Shown here one piece after another: positions 1 through 11,112 of a stretch of 64,000 nt of DNA. The DNA comes from Smittia aterrima (lineage: Eukaryota; Arthropoda; Insecta; Diptera; Chironomidae). Where the stretch lies: positions 9,496,243-9,560,242 of the forward strand of contig CP093829.1 of assembly GCA_033063855.1 (NCBI GenBank), written 5' to 3'. Every line of letters begins with the position of its first letter. Position 1 is the stretch's first letter. Position numbers and translations under genes: made by a program. A model generated the notes under the pieces. That model did no database searches and was not told the origin of the DNA. It was given only the letters and a program-made list of their open reading frames with translations.

Positions 1-168
1 TACTCTTCAAAAAGTTATTGTTGGACCTGCGATAACTTTCACATAAATTACGGCCGTTACAACAATTTTCATCGCCAACACGAAAGCTATCGCTAGAATC
101 TATCGTCAAAGCGATTACTTAGCGATAACTATCCTGCTGGCGATAGATTTCGTGTTTATTTCACAGGA
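1..168 (+). repeat. Foldback repeat, copy A (downstream of the receptor gene)
   Basis: This stretch is rich in the motif ATCGCTA/TAGCGAT and its complement. A closely similar copy in the same orientation lies at about 2785-2918. Both copies contain the shared core ATCTATCGTCAAAGCGATTA and both end in a TTCGTG(T/C)TTATT(T/C)CACAGG block. The arms can pair (GCTGGCGAT against ATCGCCA), so it looks like a small foldback or MITE-like element. No target-site duplication was identified. Confidence 0.6.
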
Positions 169-284
169 GTTGAACAAACCAGTTTTTTTTTTATTGAAAC
201 TCTCAAACATTATTCACATTTAACATTGAATTTCAAACCATATTCAATCAGAACTTTTAGTTCTCTCGCCAAAGATTGTGCGAC

Positions 285-2357
285 CTAATGTCGTAAAGAG
301 TAAAATGTCTGCAGAATGTATTTCATGACGAAATAGTATTTCAGAGTTGTGATCCATTCGAAGATGAACGCAGCAACTGCGAACAACAAACTTGAAGTCC
401 AAATGACGAATCCTGGTTCAAGCATCTTCATGTTCAAAACTTTCGGTTCCTCGATGACTTTAAAACGCTTTTGATTCAGTTCCGGCCAAGGCAAACTTCC
501 GCATGATCGTCCAAGCACTGGATGTATGTAGATTCCGCCAACGAAATGTTGTTTCACTCTGTGATCAATCGTTTCAAACAAATGATGATGACGTGGAAAT
601 TTGAGTCCACAAATATTCAAGTGCGAATAATCCTTAACGAGTCTTTTGATAACATACTTTTGAGTATCTATAACAATTTTTGGATTCGGATCTGGAAACA
701 TATATCTGATCCAACAAGTGTTTATCTGCTGGACAACCATGTCTACCGATGTATTAAGGCCTTGACCTGCTGCCTCAACATTTCCTCTAGAGGAAAAATA
801 AAAGTTTGAAGAAAAATTAAGTAAACCGGTCGAAAGTCTTTTGTTGGAATGTTTTTAAGTAAAATTTCTCTTTACCTTTTGGATATCTCTGATTCCGGAA
901 ACTTTTCTTTATAATTGTTCTCCATTACGAAAGTGTAACCTTTCTTGATCAACTCGTCGATCGTGTGCTTGTCGAATGGTTTTTCAATGTCTTTCTGCAT
1001 GAACTCGAAGGTTTTTCCTTGCCAGGCTGTTCGAATGATCAAGCAATAAAAAATGAAGACCACTGTCAGAAATCTTGCGAAGTTTCTTCTTGGCATGACA
1101 ACTTGTGAGATTCCAAAGAATATTTGAATAACATTGAGCGCTGGTCTGTCGATGTTGGGGCCGATAATGAAATCTCTTATCGATTTTTTCACACAGCAGT
1201 ACAAGATCAGAATCGTCGTGAATGTTATCAAGAAGGTTATTGCTATCATTGCCCACGTAAAGTCATCAAAAGGCATCGCCAATTTGTCGTATTCAGTATA
1301 GTTCTCAAACTTATGATCTAAGACCAATCGGGTATCAATGTAGTCAAGAGGAAAAGTGATGAAATTGAAATCGACTTCTTTTCCCGATCTGACCGCAAAT
1401 AGAAGAGAAATAATTTTTGAGAAAAGATAAACGCATCTAATAGTTCAGAGTAGTTTACATAAAATATTCCCTGGATTTTACTTACCCGACGTCTTTCTGT
1501 GTGTAACGATATCTATCGAAACCATTGAGACATCCTTTCGCGAACAAAACGTCAATTTCGATTTGTGCAGGTTCCATTGTTGCATTGTTGAGAACTTGAA
1601 GAAACTTGGAAACATAAAAATCTAGCTGTGAAAAGGATGTTCCATTTGGCCAAGCATCAGCTTCGTAGAGACTGCAGCCATGAAGGTTTTTCGATTTTTT
1701 CATTGAGAATTTGTCGTTTTCCCACTCTTTTGTCACTTTGTTGAACTTATTTAGTTCAATTAGCTGAAGCTTTCCACATTTTCCAGGAGAGAACCAAACA
1801 AACGTCAAAAGTTTGATGTCGTTAATTTCGTCAACGAGAAAATATTCATATTGGATGATGTCCAGTAAATATGAATTAAGTTGAGAAGCTCCGCCAATAG
1901 CCACTTCGGTAATTTTGTTGTTTTTCGCCCTTTCCATGACATCCACTTCAAGAGATTCGATGTCAGAGATTGTTGCGTGCTGGCAATAGACGAAAAGCTG
2001 AAGTGGTTTGAAGAATTCATTGGTCAACTTTAATTTTTGATTGAATTCCTTGACGAATGCGAAATTGTTGAAGGTTAAGAAAGTTGAGCTGTCGAGCAAG
2101 ATCTTTTCCTTTTCTAATTGCAATTTCTTTAGTTGAAATGGCATCGCGTTCTCGTTTAAATAATACAAGACGAGTGACATAATCGTGACCGAGTCTACTC
2201 CATAATTGTTGACGAACATTCTCGTTTCCAGTTGGAACAAATGACGAGTTATGTTCTCGAAAGCCTTCGACAAGATTTCGAGCGATGAATCAACATTTAA
2301 AATCATTTCTTCGTTCGAAAAGCTCAGTAACAGCAAAAAGATGAAATTAATTTTCAT
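285..2357 (-). CDS. Divergent ionotropic receptor (IR family), 3 exons
   Basis: Exon model: complement of 285-786, 876-1388 and 1486-2357, 628 residues, with GT-AG joins in consistent phase. The protein starts with a signal peptide (MKINFIFLLLLSFS). An extracellular region of about 310 residues follows, corresponding to the degenerate amino-terminal and first ligand-binding half. Hydrophobic segments lie near 337-357 and 394-412 around the channel region; the second reads into IIRTAWQGKTFEFM. The last transmembrane segment is near 588-607 (FVIWTSSLLFAVAAFIFEW). This order and the RTAxQGK/FEFM signature are typical of insect ionotropic receptors, which are ligand-gated cation channels of chemosensory neurons related to glutamate receptors. 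The sequence is too divergent to assign a named IR or a ligand. Direct copies of a foldback repeat flank the gene. Confidence is high for the family and good for the splice sites. Confidence 0.88.
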
Positions 2358-2689
2358 TTTCCTTCAATATTTTCTTATTTTCAACTTAGTAATTCGAAGA
2401 AATCCTTTGTACTGACAGAAGAGAACATTACCTGAGCTACTTGTTAAAAATGTCTCACAACAGTCGAACATGTAAAATAATTATAACGAGTGTTATCTGC
2501 GTGAGAAAATATTTAAGGCTTCAACATTTTTCTTAAGTTACAAGTTGTGCGTGTATCCTTCGATTTATTGGAAATCAATTTTTTGTAATTCACTGAAAGA
2601 AAATGAGGTTTATTCCTTAGATCAGACAAGTAAAAATATTCCACTTTAAATTTTATTTTCCTTTCGGTAAAGGAATTTTTTTTAACTTA

Positions 2690-2920
2690 TCAGCGATAAC
2701 TTATCGCTCTTTAAACCTATCGCTAGTGTGTATCGCTCGTGAAGGTATCGCAAAAATCTATCGCCGGTTCAAAATTAAATCTAACGTTGGTTCAAAAAGT
2801 TACCGTTACAACACTTTTCATCGCCAGCACAAAAGTTATCGCTAGAATCTATCGTCAAAGCGATTACTTAGCGATAAATTTTGTGCTGGCGATAGATTTC
2901 GTGCTTATTCCACAGGGGGT
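2690..2920 (+). repeat. Foldback repeat, copy B (upstream of the receptor gene)
   Basis: This is the second copy of the ATCGCTA-rich repeat seen at 1-168. The core 2820-2900 has arms reading ATCGCCAGCACAAAA and TTTTGTGCTGGCGAT, a clear 15-base inverted pair around a shared centre. It is preceded by further TATCGCT/AGCGATA palindromes from 2690. It probably represents a small non-autonomous foldback element. No coding potential was seen. Confidence 0.6.
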
Positions 2921-3272
2921 CTTTATTTGACATGTTTTAGGAGCTTGGTCTGGGTGGGGTGATTTCCAAGGAATATAATTATTGTAGAAACCAACAGTTT
3001 TGGTAGAACTTTAGCCATATTTTTTTAAACTCTGTCGAAAGACGTTTTTTAGAAAACTTTCCCGGTAAATTTAAAATTATATTTTAACAAAAATGCTCAA
3101 AATTTTGCACTCTAGCAACACTCGTTCATCAAACAACGAGTATATAATAATATATAAATTTTATAATAATAAAATATTCTTCTCTATATAATAATATATA
3201 ATAATAATTCAATTAAGCTCTTAACTAAAGACACCTTTGGAAGCTTTTTCATGCTAATAGCTTTTTTGTGAA
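2921..3272. other. Non-coding, AT-rich tract
   Basis: No gene is visible. From about 3137 to 3212 the sequence is a near-pure run of ATA/TAATA units. A GGGTGGGGTGATTTC block near 2954 recurs in reverse complement near 20444, so it is a dispersed repeat fragment. Confidence 0.5.
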
Positions 3273-3273
3273 G

Positions 3274-3520
3274 GAAAGCTTGCTAAAGTAAACATTTAAA
3301 TGTTTTATTGTTGAGGCTTCGATTGATCCCCTGTCAAGCTCAGCAAACATTTTTTGTTGCATTCTCGAGAATCATCAAAGCTGCGGTGACAAGGAGAGGT
3401 TGATTAGCTTTATTAACGACAAACATTTATTAATATTTTTATGTCAAACAATTTTAGGGATTTTCATGCGAAGAAAAAAAATATTTTAGAGAAACTGTGA
3501 AGCTCTTCAATAAATTTCAG
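3274..3520 (+). repeat. Direct repeat bracketing the first F-box gene, left copy
   Basis: About 247 bases, highly similar and in the same orientation as 5540-5787. Shared landmarks include ATGTTTTATTGTTGAGGCTT, TCTCGAGAATCATCAAAGCT and GGGATTTTCATGCGAAGAA. The two copies bracket the gene at 3829-5340. They may be remnants of a tandem duplication or of a mobile element. No ORF is conserved between the copies. Confidence 0.75.
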
Positions 3521-3665
3521 TTGAAATAATTCAGGTTGAAATAAATAGCGAACAAGATGAGCTAGAGAGCTCATCTCTTCACCAGCAAATCTCATTTAGT
3601 TTTTGGTGCGAAAATGCCTTGACTCAATTGCTCGCCACATTTTTCGAATCTTCGAAGAAGAAAAT

Positions 3666-3691
3666 CCTATAAGAGTTCGAGTGAAATAAAC
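3666..3691 (+). promoter_or_regulatory. Conserved proximal promoter block of F-box copy 1
   Basis: The block CCTATAAGAGTTCGAGTG followed by AAATAAAC lies about 160 bases upstream of the start codon. An almost identical block occurs at the same relative place in front of the other three full-length paralogues (17904, 20897, 25298). The TATAAG core may act as a TATA-like element; that role is inferred from conservation and position only. Confidence 0.45.
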
Positions 3692-3828
3692 AAATAAAAG
3701 AAAAACATTTCATCGATTCTTCATTTTGTTTTCAACATTTGAAGAGGTAACATCAACTACTCGCATTTTTTTTTCTTTTGGAATTTTCATTTGAATTCTA
3801 TTTTCCTTTTTAGCTAAAAATAAAAATT

Positions 3829-5340
3829 ATGGAAAAGAGCCCATCAGCGATTCCAACTGAAGACCCCATTGAGGTTTCAATTGTTGATAGCAAGCCAGAG
3901 GACGAAACAAAAGCAGATGAAACAGAAGTTTTGAGTGAAAAGCTTAACAATTTAATCATCAGAGTATCTGAGCTGACGAACATGGATCCATTGGAATATT
4001 TCTCACGTTTTCTCGACATTCCTGAGATGATCTTAAAACATCTTAGTGGCAAAGACGTTTTAGCAGCTTCAGAAGTCAGTCCAAGTTATTACAACTTCAT
4101 CGCGTCGTCGAAAGTTCTCATGCAAAAAATTCAAATTGTTTTTGATCGAAATTTAGATTACAACGCAAAAGATTTGGTTTGGCAGCCAAATGGTGCCTAT
4201 TCAAGCTACAACTACTACAACTACACCACTTCGTCGACAGATCTTATGGATATTGAAGTTGTCTTTAATGATAAAAGTGCGACCCAGTTGGAAGACTTCA
4301 ATTTGCTGAAGAACAGCTTGAGACTCTATCAGAACATTGAAGTCCGACGATGGAAAGTGAATATAAAAGATGGAAATGGAAATCATAGAAAAGTCGGTGA
4401 CTACTTGACCGATTCAGAACTTGATTTCTTATGTAGTAAGTCTCACGAATGGAAAAATGTTTCAATCGAAAATGTTTATTTTAGAAAGAAACTGGATCTG
4501 TGGAGATTGTTATCAGCAATCGAATCATCAGTCGAAAGCATTACTGTCGATGATGATGGCGCCCTTTCATTTGAAGATCCATCTTCAGAGATTGAATCTT
4601 TTGCAGCTTTAAAGTTTCCAAAGCTTAAACTTCTTAGTGTACATATTGACGCAAACAGTTTTATTGAAACTTTATTCAAACTTTTGTTAAACTCTGTTGC
4701 TATCGATAACCTTTATTTAAATGATGTTACTGGAGGAATCGGCAAAGATGTTTTAACAAAAATGCTCGAGAAGTTCGATAAACTGAAAAGTCTCTTGATT
4801 GTTTCAATAATCGCAGTTCAAATATTCAAAGATGAATCTTGGAAAAACTTTCAATTCAAGCTCAAGAGTTTGACCATGTTTAGTTTGAGACCCCGTGATC
4901 GTGACACCAACTTTCTGAACTTTATTAAGTCGCAAAGCGAGCATCTAGAAGAATTGTGGATCGAACTAAACTGTGAAGAAAGAGAAATCATCGACGTGAT
5001 CATGACATTACCAAAGTTGAAGATTCTCGAGCTCACTGATTTTAAAGCTTTTTCCGAGAATGAAGTTCCAAATAAAAAGTCAACTTCAATTACTGAGCTA
5101 ATTTTAGATCATTTTAATATTAGCGCTGTAAGTCTAAAATATTTATTAAATTTAATGCCGAACGTGACAATTCTTTCACTCCAATCAATCGATGAAGAAC
5201 ATTTTAAAATGTTGAAATCAATGAAGAGAAAATTTGAAAAATTAAGAGTTCGTGAACTGAAAGGAGTTGACATTGAGGAAATGGAAGAAATAATGACCGA
5301 GAATTATATTTTGCTAGAGTTAGTAAACTCTAACGATTAA
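3829..5340 (+). CDS. F-box/LRR-like protein, paralogue 1
   Basis: A single coding exon of 503 residues. A 67-bp intron in the 5'UTR (3747-3813, GTAACA...TTTTTAG) ends 16 bases before the ATG. An acidic leader of about 50 residues precedes an F-box-like segment at about 60-100 (DPLEYFSRFLDIPEMILKHL, then SEVSPSYYNFIASS), matching the pattern in which F-box proteins bind Skp1. The rest holds irregular leucine-rich units, such as LPKLKILELTDFKAF. The C-terminus is conserved among the paralogues (SMKRKFEKLRVRELKGVDIE). F-box/LRR proteins usually choose substrates for SCF ubiquitin ligases; the target here is unknown. The gene is bracketed by 247-bp direct repeats. Its middle differs from the other copies more than its ends do. 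Confidence 0.8.
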   Translation: MEKSPSAIPTEDPIEVSIVDSKPEDETKADETEVLSEKLNNLIIRVSELTNMDPLEYFSRFLDIPEMILKHLSGKDVLAASEVSPSYYNFIASSKVLMQKIQIVFDRNLDYNAKDLVWQPNGAYSSYNYYNYTTSSTDLMDIEVVFNDKSATQLEDFNLLKNSLRLYQNIEVRRWKVNIKDGNGNHRKVGDYLTDSELDFLCSKSHEWKNVSIENVYFRKKLDLWRLLSAIESSVESITVDDDGALSFEDPSSEIESFAALKFPKLKLLSVHIDANSFIETLFKLLLNSVAIDNLYLNDVTGGIGKDVLTKMLEKFDKLKSLLIVSIIAVQIFKDESWKNFQFKLKSLTMFSLRPRDRDTNFLNFIKSQSEHLEELWIELNCEEREIIDVIMTLPKLKILELTDFKAFSENEVPNKKSTSITELILDHFNISAVSLKYLLNLMPNVTILSLQSIDEEHFKMLKSMKRKFEKLRVRELKGVDIEEMEEIMTENYILLELVNSND

Positions 5341-5539
5341 TGTTGGTTAAACTTTTTCATTTTTTTTCAAAATCTTTCAAAAGCAAATAAAAGCAATTTT
5401 TTTAAATCATTTTCTTTAATTCGTCTTGAATGAGTTCTTAAAATTTTTCTTTGATTGTTTGAGTTTTATTTATTTTGTCATACACACATCAACATAAAGA
5501 TTTTGCAGATTTTTTTTTATTGAAATAGATATAGTTATT
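5341..5539 (+). other. 3' flank of F-box copy 1
   Basis: An AT-rich 3' region containing AATAAA near 5385, a plausible polyadenylation signal. The first ~100 bases resemble the 3' flank of paralogue 4 (from 26940), for example the shared TTTCAAAAGCA, so the duplication unit extends beyond the stop codon. Confidence 0.5.
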
Positions 5540-5787
5540 GAAAGCTTGCTAAAAAAACATTTGAATGTTTTATTGTTGAGGCTTCGATTGTTCCCTTGTC
5601 AAGCTCAGCAAACAAATTTTCTTTGCGTTCTCGAGAATCATCAAAGCTGCGGTGACAAGGCGAGGTTGAATAGCTTTATTAACGACAAACATTTATTAAT
5701 ATTTTTTATGACAAACCATTTTAGGGATTTTCATGCGAAGAAGAAAATCTTTTTGAGAAACTGTAAAGCCCTTCAATGAATTTCAAC
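5540..5787 (+). repeat. Direct repeat bracketing the first F-box gene, right copy
   Basis: Right-hand partner of the repeat at 3274-3520, same orientation. It differs by scattered substitutions and small indels, so the duplication is not very recent. Confidence 0.75.
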
Positions 5788-8700
5788 AAACACAATTGCT
5801 TTATTTCTCTTTTCAATGATGAATGGATTTCATTTCATTGCAGTTCGCAGTTAATTGTCTTCCATTAGAGTCATCGTTTCTCAATGAAATGCATTGTCGG
5901 AATAGCATCCGCTTCATTATTGACTCTTCTCAATATTTATTCTTCCATTGGCATAACTTTCTTACACAAAGTTAAGACAAGAAGTTCTGATCTTGAAAAA
6001 GATGTTGCCTTTGACCTCATAAACGTCAGTTCAACTGTTTCCGTTTGAATGTTGTTTCATGAACCTCCTGCGATGCTTCCATCTTGTTATTTGCTTTCTC
6101 AATGATCAAGAACGCTCGACTCATCAACGTAACACAAAACTTGATTAATCGATCTAAGCTCGCGAGAAATAACAAATGAGACTTTTAATTGTAGCGACGC
6201 GAGTCTCCTTGCGAGACACCTCAAGGTCAAGAAATGATGATCTCCTGTGAAGAACGAAGCAAAGCGAATCGAAAAGTAAAGAAATATGAAATCGTGCAAT
6301 GAGAACTCTTTGCCTGTGCACTCTTTCTTTGATAAGACAGTAACTGCGAACGTAATTTATGTTACATAAAATTTTATTGTGATTACGCTTCGTGCAATGA
6401 ACTCGCGGAAGATAAAAACAACTCGCCGAGGCAATGGGGAGCAACAACAATTCAATGAATCTTCATGAAGTCTGGTCAACTGAATAACCTGTTTGTACGT
6501 TCGATTCGTGATTCTACTTTTAATTCTCATCGCAAACTGAGTTTGATTAGTCGAAGAGATTCTTATTGTTCTTCGCATTCCCGCTCAGGCGAAGTTGTGA
6601 TAATGTTGACGTTACGTAAGTCATCATAAAAACAAGACAATGAGTTGAGAGTTCTTGAAAGAAGCCGTTTCAGACTCATGAGAATAATAATGAGTTAGAT
6701 GAATGCGAAGTTCTGTAGAATTATTCTGAGGAGGGTAGAGCTTTCGTCGCATGTCAGATGCTATGCAAATTATTACAAACTTCTTGAAATTCACCCTTGA
6801 AACAAATCTCGTTATGTTCACTTAAACAAGTTTCTCGGAATCTTTAATTTTTCAAAGCACGTCAAAAGCAATTTCCATATTTGTCGTCAAACACTCACAA
6901 CTGATCTAAATATCTTCTAGATCGCTTTGCTATTGTTTTGAGAGGTAATCATCCTGCGCGTGATGCTTTGAGGCGAATTGCTTAATGCTAATTGAAGTGA
7001 TTTATCATCGTTCGACTCTCTTTGTCCCTCACCCTTCGAAATGAAACTTTGTAGCATTAAAGTAAGCTTGAAGACTCTTCAATCTTTCAACAGACGAAGA
7101 TCCAATTGTGAAGCATTATTTGTTTCTCTTGAGTGAAGATGAAAATGAAGAGTCTTCTTCTGCAATTTGCACCACAAAAAAAGCGTTGACTTGCATCTCG
7201 TTTGTGTGTGCACACGTCGAGTGAGCTGGAAAAAAAGCAAAAGTGAATGTGCAGGTTTTTAAATGCCTCGTCGGATGATATTGAAACGATGAGCGTTGTT
7301 AAGCAATATTTCTCGTTCATGTGGAAGTCTCTTGTCGTTTGGTTTAAAAATTAAAAAATTGTATCGAGGCGGGCAATGCAAATGAGCGTTAAACTGGTCC
7401 ATTTAGCATTACTGGGCGCTCGCACAATTCAATTCATAAATATTTGGTGCTTAGTGCGACAATATTTCAGCGTTACGCTCCAGCTCCAACCTACAAAGTC
7501 GATGTTCTCGGTAAACTTGTTCCGCGAACTCACCTTGAAGATCAACAGACAAAATACGCAGATCGCGTTACTCGCAGTTTTCATCTTCAGTTTATTGAAT
7601 TTTTTTCACTTTTTACGAAACAACTTTTGCTTAATTTACGTGCTCGAGTGAAGAACTTCTTGATAAGACTGCATCGCAAGGGCTTTCACACTCAACTTCA
7701 ACTTCAATAAATTAATCTCGACTTACGACTTAATCGCTGTTGGCTCACACAAAGTCAAAGCACTTCACTTGCCTCAGCATCGATTTGCGAAAGAAAAATT
7801 TTTAAGATCTTTACGAAAGTTTACGTGCAAACAAAACAACTTCGTCGGAGTCTCATCTCGCCATTCGTGACATTAATAGTCAGACGACGATGAATCGTGT
7901 TTGGTATCAATGTTACAAAATATTACGAGATGGGACGTGAGAGTGTTGTTTTGAAAGATGATCTACATTCGAATCAAAGGAAATTTGATGATTCTTCAAT
8001 TCTCGTGATAGATGCTTAGGTTTCTTAAGCATTCCTTCGAAGCTGTAATAAATCATAGAAAGAAAGAAAAAAAGCAACGGAGAACTAATTTGTTCCAAAC
8101 GAAAATCGTTTTATTACAATTTAATACAAAAATTTATTTACAGTGTCGAATTAATCGACGTTGCAGTTTATTGCGACGAAAGAAAACAGAGAGAGAAGTT
8201 TCTTCAGTCGCACGAGCGGGGGAAAATGAAGAATGTGGATGTCCTTAGCTAAGCTATGATTTAATAAATATTACGGAATCGTCGATGCAACTTTGTCGCC
8301 AGTGGCGAATAGAACGAGCTAATGGAAAATTCTAATCAGAAACGAGTTGCGCGATCACATTGATTGAATAATGGCGTAAACATGAAACGATTCAAGCTTT
8401 TTTTTGTTGCTTTCAATGTCTGATTCCGAGACGTACATGAGTGGGAAAAAAATGAGAAAAGTGTTTAGATGGAAATGCGTTCTGTTGTCTCTAAGTTATG
8501 CGGTCACACCCCGTGGCATTTAAACAATTACGATACGACAACTAAACTGTAACCAAATCATCTAATCCTGTGTGTCGCTTGATTGTTGCGTCATATCCGA
8601 AGTGAAGTAGTCTAATGTGAACAAGTTTCTCATGTTGATGATGGCAATGAAATAATTTTTTTTTTGAAGCTGATGATGACAAAAATTTGAAGTCGGAAGA

Positions 8701-10320
8701 AATGTTTGATGAAAACTTTTTGACTCTCCAATTAAATGCAGTGATCACTCGTTGTACTCTCATTGCTGCTTCGCTGGTAATTGTTTTGTCGACTGATATT
8801 GCTGAGAAGAAAGAAACAAAATCGAATTAATTTTAAAGAGTCAATTCATCCATCAGTCAAAGTGATGAATCTTGTAATCGTCTAATAGCTTAATTACATG
8901 GCTTGCTCGATAAACTGACCGGTTACGAACGCTTTGAACAACATGACGAAACTTTTAATTCAACGAGAGACCCTTTACTTAATAATCAACAAGTGGTTCC
9001 GTTGGACTTGGTGCTTGCTCCCAGCGATCGTGACTCAACAGCTGATAATTAAATTTCCGAGAAATCTTTGAGAGATTCAACTCGCCAAGTTAGTAGCAAA
9101 AGGAAAATCTGTGTTGCCTTAAGTAGCGATCAAGAGTTTCATCAACTCACGAGATATAAGAAATCTTCAGTTTTCTCCATCAAATCGAGTCGAGAGAGAT
9201 TTATTAATCTCACAAACGACAATCGTCTGAGAAACGAAACTTAAAACCCGGAAAAAGGGTTGAACGCGCAAAAAAGCGATTTTTAATTATTTCGCTTTTT
9301 CTCGTTCGAAAGGTGAAAGTTCAATTAGAGCACTGTGCGTTATGTCACGGTTTAGAAATGTTGCGACATATTTAGCGTATCAGTTTTCTCGATGCTCGAA
9401 CACACGGCAACTCGACTCAGATATTAACACGTAAAGCAAAGAGGAAAACGAGTTCCAAATAAGGAAAAACTGCGAAGACTCTTTTTTCGCAAGACTTAAC
9501 TGCGGCGCTTCTCTCGCTGAGAAACCAAGGTTATTGACAACAGCAGCGAACAGATTACGATCTTAACAGAGTTTAAAGACAAAGTTTCGGGAGTGAAGTC
9601 TTGTAAATAATTATCAACTGAAAATAATCGATAATTAGTCGCCGCCACTCTACTTACAAGTTACAAAGGAAATTTCCATTTTAAATAATTGCTGGACATC
9701 GTGAAACTATCAATTAATTGTCATTAATCCTGTAGCGATCCAAATCTGCGCGTGGATTAAGTAAATGAAATTATCGTGAACACGAATGAACTTTTCATTT
9801 CCTTTTGAGATTCCCATCATTTCGATTCGTAAATTGCTGGGCCGAGTTAATTAACATCTGACTTCGGTTGGTCGAACTGTTTTAGGAAAATTGCTCAACA
9901 TTAACATCTCACGAAAGTTAATTAAACTCGAAATAACGTGTTCACGACATGCTGCGAAGAACATTTTGAGTTTCCTGTCCCAAAACATGAACTGAACACT
10001 TCTCAGGTTGGCGGCGCTTGACTTGAATGTAGGTAACAAATTCAAATGGCATTACTGACACAGAGTGTGATGTAACTCCTTTGCTCTATCAGTCGATAAA
10101 CTCTCGAGCTGGGAGGGAAAATATAAAATAAAAAAATGCATTGCGTGTGCATTGATAATGCGCTGAGCTGAGCGGAGGTAAAAACTATTAGAAAATATAA
10201 CTTTTCTCTCGTCGACGCTGTCAACGTTCAACCAAATAGATTGTGCCACATTTCGCTGGTCATGAAGATTGCATAATGAAATGAGAAAAGTGCAAATATT
10301 TATGCACAGAAAGCGACAAT
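5788..10320. other. Gene-poor region
   Basis: No convincing gene was found on either strand in these 4.5 kb. Open frames here are short and lack domain-like composition. One candidate exon on the minus strand (7534-7584) is listed separately. The sequence is ordinary AT-rich intergenic or intronic DNA. Confidence 0.5.
7534..7584 (-). other. Candidate signal-peptide first exon
   Basis: On the minus strand an ATG opens MKTASNAICVFCLLIFK, a good signal-peptide start of 17 codons. It is followed at once by a consensus donor (AAG|GTGAGT) in phase 0. This is the usual first-exon form of insect secreted proteins. I found no downstream exon to join it to, so it may be chance. Confidence 0.25.
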
Positions 10321-11112
10321 TTATCGAGCATAGGTTTTTGATGAGTTTCTTTCGCTCTGAGGTCGAATGAAAGTGTTGCATAATGAGACGTGAAATCTTT
10401 GACCACAAAAGTGTTCTTGTAGCTCGTTATTTTGATCATCGTCCATAACCAAACGCCTTAATGATCCATAATGAGTTTTAAATTCTTCAACCGATCGGCT
10501 TACCTGTTGAGGCTTTGTAAACTTCTCGAATGCCTTGTACTTCTTCAACTTGGCGTTATATCGTCCATTAAATTTGTCGTATTTATCATACTTCTGTTGC
10601 TCTAACGAGTTCCGATCATCGTTAATGAAGTTTGTATTCAGATAATTCCACTTATTGATTGGAACCACTACAAAATATCGATAACCTTCGTTCGGAATGT
10701 AAATCGGAACGAGCGAATATCCAAATTGATTATTAAAGTTGTTCACTGGTTGGATTGGCTGATGAACGTATTGCGGCTCTTTATAGTTGGGATCAAAAAC
10801 GTTCACAGTGTTCTCACGCGATCTCGATGGCGGTGGCAGATTGTAACTGTTAAATGAAAAGAAATGAAATCTCTGTTTGATGTTTCATGCTCAAGAGCGA
10901 AGCGAAAGTGTTTACATATAAGGTCGTGGATCTGCAATGTCATTAGACTGATCTTCCCAGGCAGGCGCTGGCTCCTTATAAGGTTGCTGAGGTGGAGACA
11001 CTGTCGTTGGAGCTGCTGGGACGATCGGTAGTCCTCTCGTTCCAAAATCAACTTTTATCGATGACACAAGGGAAGAGAAGAGTGTGAAGATCAGGAACTG
11101 ATAGTTGCGGTT
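10321..11112 (-). CDS. Putative secreted protein, 5' exon missing
   Basis: Two joined exons are visible: complement of 10321-10846 and 10916-11112, 240 residues, with a phase-consistent 69-bp intron. The first visible exon follows an acceptor (CTTTAG) and starts in phase 0 with NRNYQFLIFTLFSSLVSS, the rest of a signal peptide. The initiating Met must therefore be in an upstream exon that I could not identify. The mature part is rich in Pro, Tyr and Asn (VPAAPTTVSPPQQPYKEPAP) and holds the segment YIPNEGYRYFVVVPINKW. A Lys/Tyr-rich stretch follows. The composition suggests an extracellular or cuticle-associated protein. I do not recognise the family. The C-terminal end is taken as the first stop and could be altered by an unseen intron. 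Confidence 0.55.
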
